A stretch of DNA of 13,710 nt from Scytalidium lignicola (Eukaryota; Ascomycota; Leotiomycetes), in assembly GCA_002812745.2 (NCBI GenBank), contig NCSJ02000615.1, positions 1-13,710 on the forward strand, given 5' to 3'. This document shows positions 10,157 to 13,710 of this stretch, piece by piece. The position numbers and the translations under genes are program-made. The notes beneath the pieces are model-generated. The model was not told where the DNA came from and ran no database searches. It saw only the letters and a program-made list of their open reading frames with translations. How positions within the stretch are numbered: the first letter of the stretch is position 1; each line of letters starts with the position of its first letter.

Positions 10157-10356
10157 GATTGTCCTCATTATTGGCTATGGATCCCCCGTTGGAGCTTTAG
10201 TTGCGGCTAAATTTGCCAGCTGTGGCTATTCAATGGCCGTAACCTCTCAATCTGCCGAGACTGGTATCACACACTGAAGCAGACACAACTCCTCATCTGT
10301 TGCTCCAGTCTTTGCAACTGTTACTTCTTCTCTACAAATCCCTCCTAGTGTGGTTG
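10143..10356 (+). pseudogene. N-terminal fragment of a short-chain dehydrogenase/reductase
   Basis: The frame reads SSKIVLIIGYGSPVGALVAA, then KFASCGYSMAVTSQSAETG. This is a Rossmann-fold first beta strand, a glycine-rich turn (G-Y-G-S-P-V-G) for NAD(P), a helix, and the second strand of an SDR-type oxidoreductase. A TGA at 10275 interrupts the frame. It then continues in phase with SSVAPVFATVTSSLQIPPSV, which matches the part before the NAA-type motif of fungal SDRs. The match ends abruptly near 10356, so the catalytic Tyr-x3-Lys and the rest of the roughly 250-residue protein are absent. The expected start codon is ATA at 10143, possibly a mutated ATG. Substrate unknown. The fragment cannot be functional. 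Confidence 0.7.
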
Positions 10357-10417
10357 AGGAGAAAGCCGATTGGCAACTCTACTTCGCAATAACAAGATCA
10401 TAACTTGTATTCTCGAA

Positions 10418-10742
10418 TTAGTTTTTTAATGAATCTCTCAACCATGTCATCCACGTGTAGGCCTTCTCAGAGTTAATGAATTGTAGGTGGAAGAAAGTAT
10501 ATTCCAGAGTTATTGAAGATTTTGCCTCCAGAATGGTCGAGAGAAACTGCTTTGAAGAGGTGCGTTCCAGGGCACAAACGGCCAAAGCTAATTGAGGTCC
10601 AAAGTTGGTGACCTTGTCATTAAATCAGGGAATCATTAATGAGAGACAGTGACTCGGTCTTTGACAAGCCATCTCTAATGGCGTCCGCGCTGCCGAGTAA
10701 GTCAATAGCACCAGCTTCTCAGTTAACCCTAACTTCCATCAT
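10418..10742 (-). pseudogene. Unrecognised decayed coding piece with one frameshift
   Basis: On the minus strand, ATG at 10742 opens a frame (MMEVRVN, stop, EAGAIDLLGSADAIRDGLSK, then TESLSLINDSLI) that ends at a TAA near 10620. A second frame starts at 10618, one base out of phase. It runs 66 codons to a TAA at 10418 and contains DKVTNFGPQLALAVCALERT, then KQFLSTILEAKSSITLEYTF and AYTWMTWLRDSLK. The two halves join naturally if a base has been lost or gained near 10619. Composition and residue variety are those of a soluble, helical host protein. I do not recognise the family. Its 3' end lies about 60 bases from the broken end of the dehydrogenase piece. Confidence 0.45.
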
Positions 10743-10871
10743 GCAACAACTTATGCAACTTCCGCACCTTGCCCGGCTCGTGTAGTCATCTAAAGACCTA
10801 GATAATCCACTCTAACACACGAAACCATTTCCCTAGCTAAACACATACATGGAAACTCGAGACGGAACTTT
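10743..10871. other. Short spacer without a supported gene
   Basis: About 130 bases between two decayed coding pieces that lie on opposite strands. Frames on both strands are interrupted and nothing is recognised. Confidence 0.3.
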
Positions 10872-11176
10872 GTGAAGGGTTATATAGAGACTGTGACCAC
10901 AGTAGTCAAGATAGTTCAAGCCTATAAGGATCTTGTTCGCTTCTCTTTCGATTCGACTCGTTATCCGACTTCATCATTACCTTGTGCTACTACACTTGTC
11001 AACTTCTTCTCTGCGACTAAAGCATTCTAAGCCTCCAAATACAGAATGCACAAGCAAGTTTACCAGCCTGTAGAAGAAAAACAAAGATACCCGAAGCGGC
11101 AGAATCCATAGCAATATGTCTCCAGTACGCCATGGACGTATATTCACTATTCTATTGCGCCAATTACAAATCTTAG
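10872..11176 (+). pseudogene. Possible N-terminal piece of a STAND/NACHT-type protein
   Basis: The plus strand reads VKGYIETVTTVVKIVQAYKD, then LVRFSFDSTRYPTSSLPCAT, to a TAA at 11028. After a phase change, a second frame reads AAESIAICLQYAMDVYSLFY and ends at a TAG at 11174. Helical N-terminal domains of fungal NACHT NTPases often carry an FDPT-like turn followed by a small-residue helix, and later a helix of the LEYA type. FDSTRY and LQYAMDVY would occupy those places. The nucleotide-binding P-loop is not seen in the window. Such proteins act in fungal non-self recognition and often accompany HET genes, but the match here is weak. The minus-strand ORF at 10977-11183 overlaps it and looks less protein-like. 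Confidence 0.3.
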
Positions 11177-11872
11177 AGCCCATCTAGTTAAGTTACAGCT
11201 CCTGGGATAGAATGCTCAAGAGGAAGGAAGTGTATCGCATGGAACATGCTACGCAAATCAGGAAATGATGTGTCGACAATTCCAGTCACATCCGCCAGCT
11301 ATAGAATACGGGTAACAAGGTTGACCCAGTCAGTAGTAGATACATTTGCTGGAGAGTCTAGCAGCGCGAGCTAAGACCAGGTCTCACAACGAACCAAAGA
11401 CAGTAAGAACCAGCCTATATTGGATTGAACATTGGTGATGAATTCCTAATCAGTTAAAATAGAGAACTTGACATGCGTTCGTTCTGCTATTCTAAAGGAT
11501 TAAATAAATACATGTTTTCTTGGCAGGTCTAGTAAGTGAATAGTCAATCCGTGACAAACTCCACCTAGTACACGAGCGTTATAGTATCGGATTACTTATT
11601 CTCGAGGGTAAAAGACGTATTAAGATGTCGATGATGAGCACAGCATATTTCTTATTACATAATACACCGCTGCAGTTGCCAGTCTTCGCAGTTTAAAAAC
11701 TAAAACGGAGCTAGCACGAGAAAAATTCGATATAAGAGTTCTGATCATTTTGTTCGAGAGGCTTCCAAAATACACTAACTTGAGTGGTGGCGAAATTTAC
11801 ACTTATTTAATCTTGTTGCTTAATCAATGCATGTAAAAATAACTAGATAATGTAACTCAAATTGCATTCGGA
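11177..11872. other. Region without a supported gene
   Basis: About 700 bases of ordinary composition. Short open stretches occur on both strands but none is long or distinctive enough to call. It may contain the unrecognisable continuation of the pieces on either side, or old intergenic DNA. Confidence 0.4.
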
Positions 11873-11909
11873 TGAAGTTGAGTTGAGTATATCCTCAAAC
11901 TCAATTCAA
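11873..11909. repeat. Imperfect inverted repeat (hairpin)
   Basis: TGAAGTTGAGTTGAG is followed by a six-base TATATC spacer and CTCAAACTCAATTCA, the near-complement of the first arm with small slippages. It lies between decayed genes. It could be a transcript terminator-like hairpin or a relic of a small repeat. Function unknown. Confidence 0.55.
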
Positions 11910-11993
11910 CTCATTTCACACACCAATTAAATTGTTGGCGACGAGAATAGAAGAATGTTAGCTAAATAATGAGTTTGATGTGTCAAGCATCTG

Positions 11994-12436
11994 CTATGTC
12001 TCAAAATGAAGAAGTCTTGGCATGATGTCACTGTCTTCAACTAGAGTAAGAGAGAACAGCTTGATTGGCCCGACAATATTGTATCCAAGAATTAAATCTG
12101 CCCAATTCTCTTCAACTATGCTATTAAGGTACGCCAAGTAAGCTGTGTCGAGCGCTTTTCACTTCTAGGTGAAGTGTGGCTGCACTATTGACTCTAATCT
12201 GTCCCAGAACTTCTTGCCAAGCAGCTTCGGCTTCAGCTCCAGCTCCTGAGGCTTTGAGGCTGAGCCTCAACAAAAGAATTCCGGTAGCTCCAAGCCTGAA
12301 CAGATTCTACAGTCCCGTAGCAATGATAAATAAAACCCTGGAATCATTTTCTGCGATTACGTATGGGTCCTTAATTTTCTCACCCATGATGGCGAGGCAT
12401 AGGTTCACTGTGGGCGTTGAGGAGTCTCCCTTCTAC
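11994..12436 (-). pseudogene. Unrecognised conserved-looking gene, decayed by one stop and one frameshift
   Basis: The minus strand is open from about 12436, with an ATG at 12387 (MGEKIKDPYVIAENDSRVLF, then IIATGL). A TAG follows at 12309-12307, where Gln or Trp would fit. The frame then continues with NLFRLGATGILLLRLSLKAS, an Ala/Glu-rich stretch and AAWQEVLGQIRV. Near 12146-12155 the phase shifts. The new frame reads LDTAYLAYLNSIVEENWADL, then ILGYNIVGPIKLFS, to a TAG at 11994. The whole would be about 130 residues with one or two hydrophobic segments. The strong protein character argues for a real former gene, yet I do not recognise the family. The plus-strand ORF upstream of 12386 is probably its shadow. 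Its 5' end overlaps the start of the membrane-protein gene on the other strand. Confidence 0.5.
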
Positions 12437-13036
12437 TAGAAATGCGCGATAACAAGACGACTCTACATTATTGGTACCTTTGTTGCCCTCATTATAGCTC
12501 TTAGCCTTATTGGAGGTGCCATATATGTACTTCATGCTGGGATGGCGGCGACAGAGACGGTTCTCTCGGCGGTAGTGCGAGAAATAATTCCCTTGATTCT
12601 TAATATCATTGTTACCCATCTGGCAGATTGTAGTGGATTTATATATGCTTAAGCGTTGAAGTGATCGTTGGCAAGAGAAGAAAGATTAACTTTTAACGCA
12701 AACCTCCGCTTATTCACTTCTTCACGGAAACCTGGACCCAATGCATGGTGGGCAAATGCACTAGCTGCACTTTTCTTGACCATTGGATTCTCATCAACTT
12801 CATTGATAATGCCAGGTAGAGGTACGCTACCCTTGTGCTTGATGTCGTACGTTGGGTGCTCGTCTACCTTGGTCGTATTCAGCGCTAATTTCAATGAATC
12901 AAGGTGAGTCGGAGTTTGGAGATGAAGGAGTCAGAATCTCCTGGATTAGGCTTCTTGCCCTTGGAATTGGGATTTCAGGACAATCTCTCCTTGCGATATG
13001 GTCTTTCTTCGGTACTGAGATTCCCACGTGGAGTCT
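12386..13036 (+). pseudogene. Fungal multi-pass membrane protein of unknown function, truncated and interrupted
   Basis: From ATG 12386 one frame crosses TAG 12437, TAA 12650 and TGA 12662. All three could be single-base losses of sense codons; the last sits where Trp is expected in an LKW-type motif. Membrane segments are visible: LYIIGTFVALIIALSLIGGA, VVREIIPLILNIIVTHLA and WANALAALFLTIGF. Landmarks I recognise from a widespread ascomycete membrane-protein family are GFIYA...LK followed by LTFNANLRLFTSS and GPNAWWANAL. After a phase shift between about 12860 and 12940 the other frame continues with LLALGIGISGQSLLAIWSFF and IPTWS, another landmark of that family. The match stops at about 13036, where a different gene begins on the opposite strand, so the C-terminus is missing. 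Biochemical role unknown. The first 17 codons overlap the minus-strand gene to the left, so the start is uncertain. Confidence 0.65.
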
Positions 13037-13525
13037 AAACTCCGAGAGTTTTTGCCCTCTTAATACTCCAATGGGAATCCTGGTGATCTGATGGATTTCC
13101 TGCTCTAACGATATCTTACTACCCAGCAGTTTGCCATCCTCAGAGAAGAACTCAACCGTGGACGGCGCTAACAGCTCTTGCAATGTCCAGCCTCGTGTAA
13201 ACTACCGGTGCCGTCGAAAGGCTTCCACCCACGTTATCCGGAAAGCTTGAGCGTCAACGGCCTCCGCCGACACCAAGATATCAGACAAGTATACATAACA
13301 CTTTCTTGCACGCTAATACCAACAGAACATTGAGTTGATGGCCGTACTGAGCTTAACATTTGTAGACTTGTCGATGCAACAGGTATCCACCCAGGAATAT
13401 TGTAACCCATCCTCGGCGGCTCTGTTCACACAGAAGCGGATTTTGGCGTAACCAGTCTTGCCTTTGCCTGTACCGGACACCAGTTTATTATAATCGTGGG
13501 ACCGGGGATGAGTATACCTAGGCAA
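13034..13525 (-). pseudogene. HET-domain (heterokaryon incompatibility) protein, interrupted and truncated
   Basis: One minus-strand frame carries the core of a fungal HET domain: GYAKIRFC, then GLQYSWVDTCCIDKSTNVKL, AINSMFCWY, CYVYLSDI, then RGWTLQELLAPSTVEFFSED, ISLEQEIHQITRIPIGVLRG and LSEF. TAG at 13315-13313 replaces the Gln expected after WY. TAG at 13204-13202 replaces the Trp expected before FTRGW. Both are one C-to-T or G-to-A step away. HET domains trigger cell death when unlike strains fuse, and this order (WVDTCCIDK, YVYLSD, RGWTLQELLAP) is diagnostic. The N-terminal AILSHTW part is degraded: only PRY and SH remain ahead of NKLVSGTGKGK. The match ends at LSEF near 13036; the rest of the domain and any NACHT or repeat C-terminus are absent. 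Not functional as it stands. Confidence 0.88.
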
Positions 13526-13710
13526 GACGGGTAAATAAAGGTAAGGCGGTGGAGAGTAATAATAAAGGGGGAAACTTAAATCGAATCGCGAGTTACCTAA
13601 ATCGACTCAAAATCGCCGGTGTCGGATACAACCTCAGGCATAATACTACTTCAGCCATACAAATTAGTATAGCAACAAGAGATTGTACAATGTAATCAAT
13701 TATACTCTTA
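13526..13710. other. Upstream flank of the HET pseudogene
   Basis: About 185 bases that would hold the HET gene's 5' end and promoter. The minus-strand frame contains no clear start or N-terminal HET motif. A short motif, TAAATCGA, occurs twice (about 13577 and 13599). Nothing else is seen. Confidence 0.35.

Noticed and set aside
10977..11183. Minus-strand 68-codon ORF
   Set aside because: It is Trp-, Arg- and Phe-rich with no recognisable motif, and the plus strand over the same bases gives a more natural helical protein sequence.
12176..12385. Plus-strand ORF upstream of the membrane-protein start as a genuine N-terminal extension
   Set aside because: It is in phase with the membrane-protein frame, but the opposite strand gives a more protein-like reading across the same bases, so the extension is probably a shadow.
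12380..12894. Minus-strand ORFs at 12380-12619 and 12649-12894
   Set aside because: They are antisense to the membrane-protein frame, whose family landmarks and hydrophobic helices read clearly on the plus strand.

Overview
The window looks like nuclear DNA of a filamentous ascomycete fungus (Pezizomycotina; class not resolvable). A C-terminally truncated HET (heterokaryon incompatibility) domain is readable at the right end. Most of the window is extremely AT- and TpA-rich, as left by repeat-induced point mutation (RIP, C-to-T in repeats). In-frame stops in decayed frames usually sit where CAA, CAG, CGA or TGG is expected. I find no intact protein-coding gene, no tRNA, no rRNA and no CRISPR array.

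Left block, about 1-5206: heavily mutated repeat DNA. A minus-strand remnant at the left edge resembles the C-terminus of a fungal pogo/Fot1-type transposase. An LTR-like segment (about 655-981) holds a duplicated 35-bp-period motif, and a perfect 10-bp palindrome follows it. From about 1018 to 5206 there is an AT desert with faint minus-strand coding traces (about 2104-2520 and 3290-3620) that I cannot assign.

Middle block, about 5207-9000: a degraded plus-strand retroelement. A 38-bp tandem repeat (three copies) and a leader precede a gag-like frame (5514-7276). A glutamine-rich linker, a C2HC-type zinc finger whose cysteines now read tyrosine, and a retropepsin-like aspartic protease follow (7261-8730). 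No reverse transcriptase, RNase H or integrase is recognisable before composition changes near 9001.

Right block, about 9001-13710: ordinary base composition with a mosaic of decayed gene pieces in alternating orientation. In order these are: two unrecognised plus-strand pieces; the Rossmann-fold N-terminus of a short-chain dehydrogenase (plus); an unrecognised piece (minus); a possible STAND/NACHT-protein N-terminal piece (plus); another unrecognised but protein-like piece (minus); a fungal multi-pass membrane protein of unknown function (plus); and a HET-domain gene (minus). The last two converge and are both cut at the same point near 13036. The block therefore reads as a pseudogene graveyard beside a RIP-silenced transposon island, not as a working operon or pathway. 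Family assignments come from motif recognition by eye and were not tested by database search.
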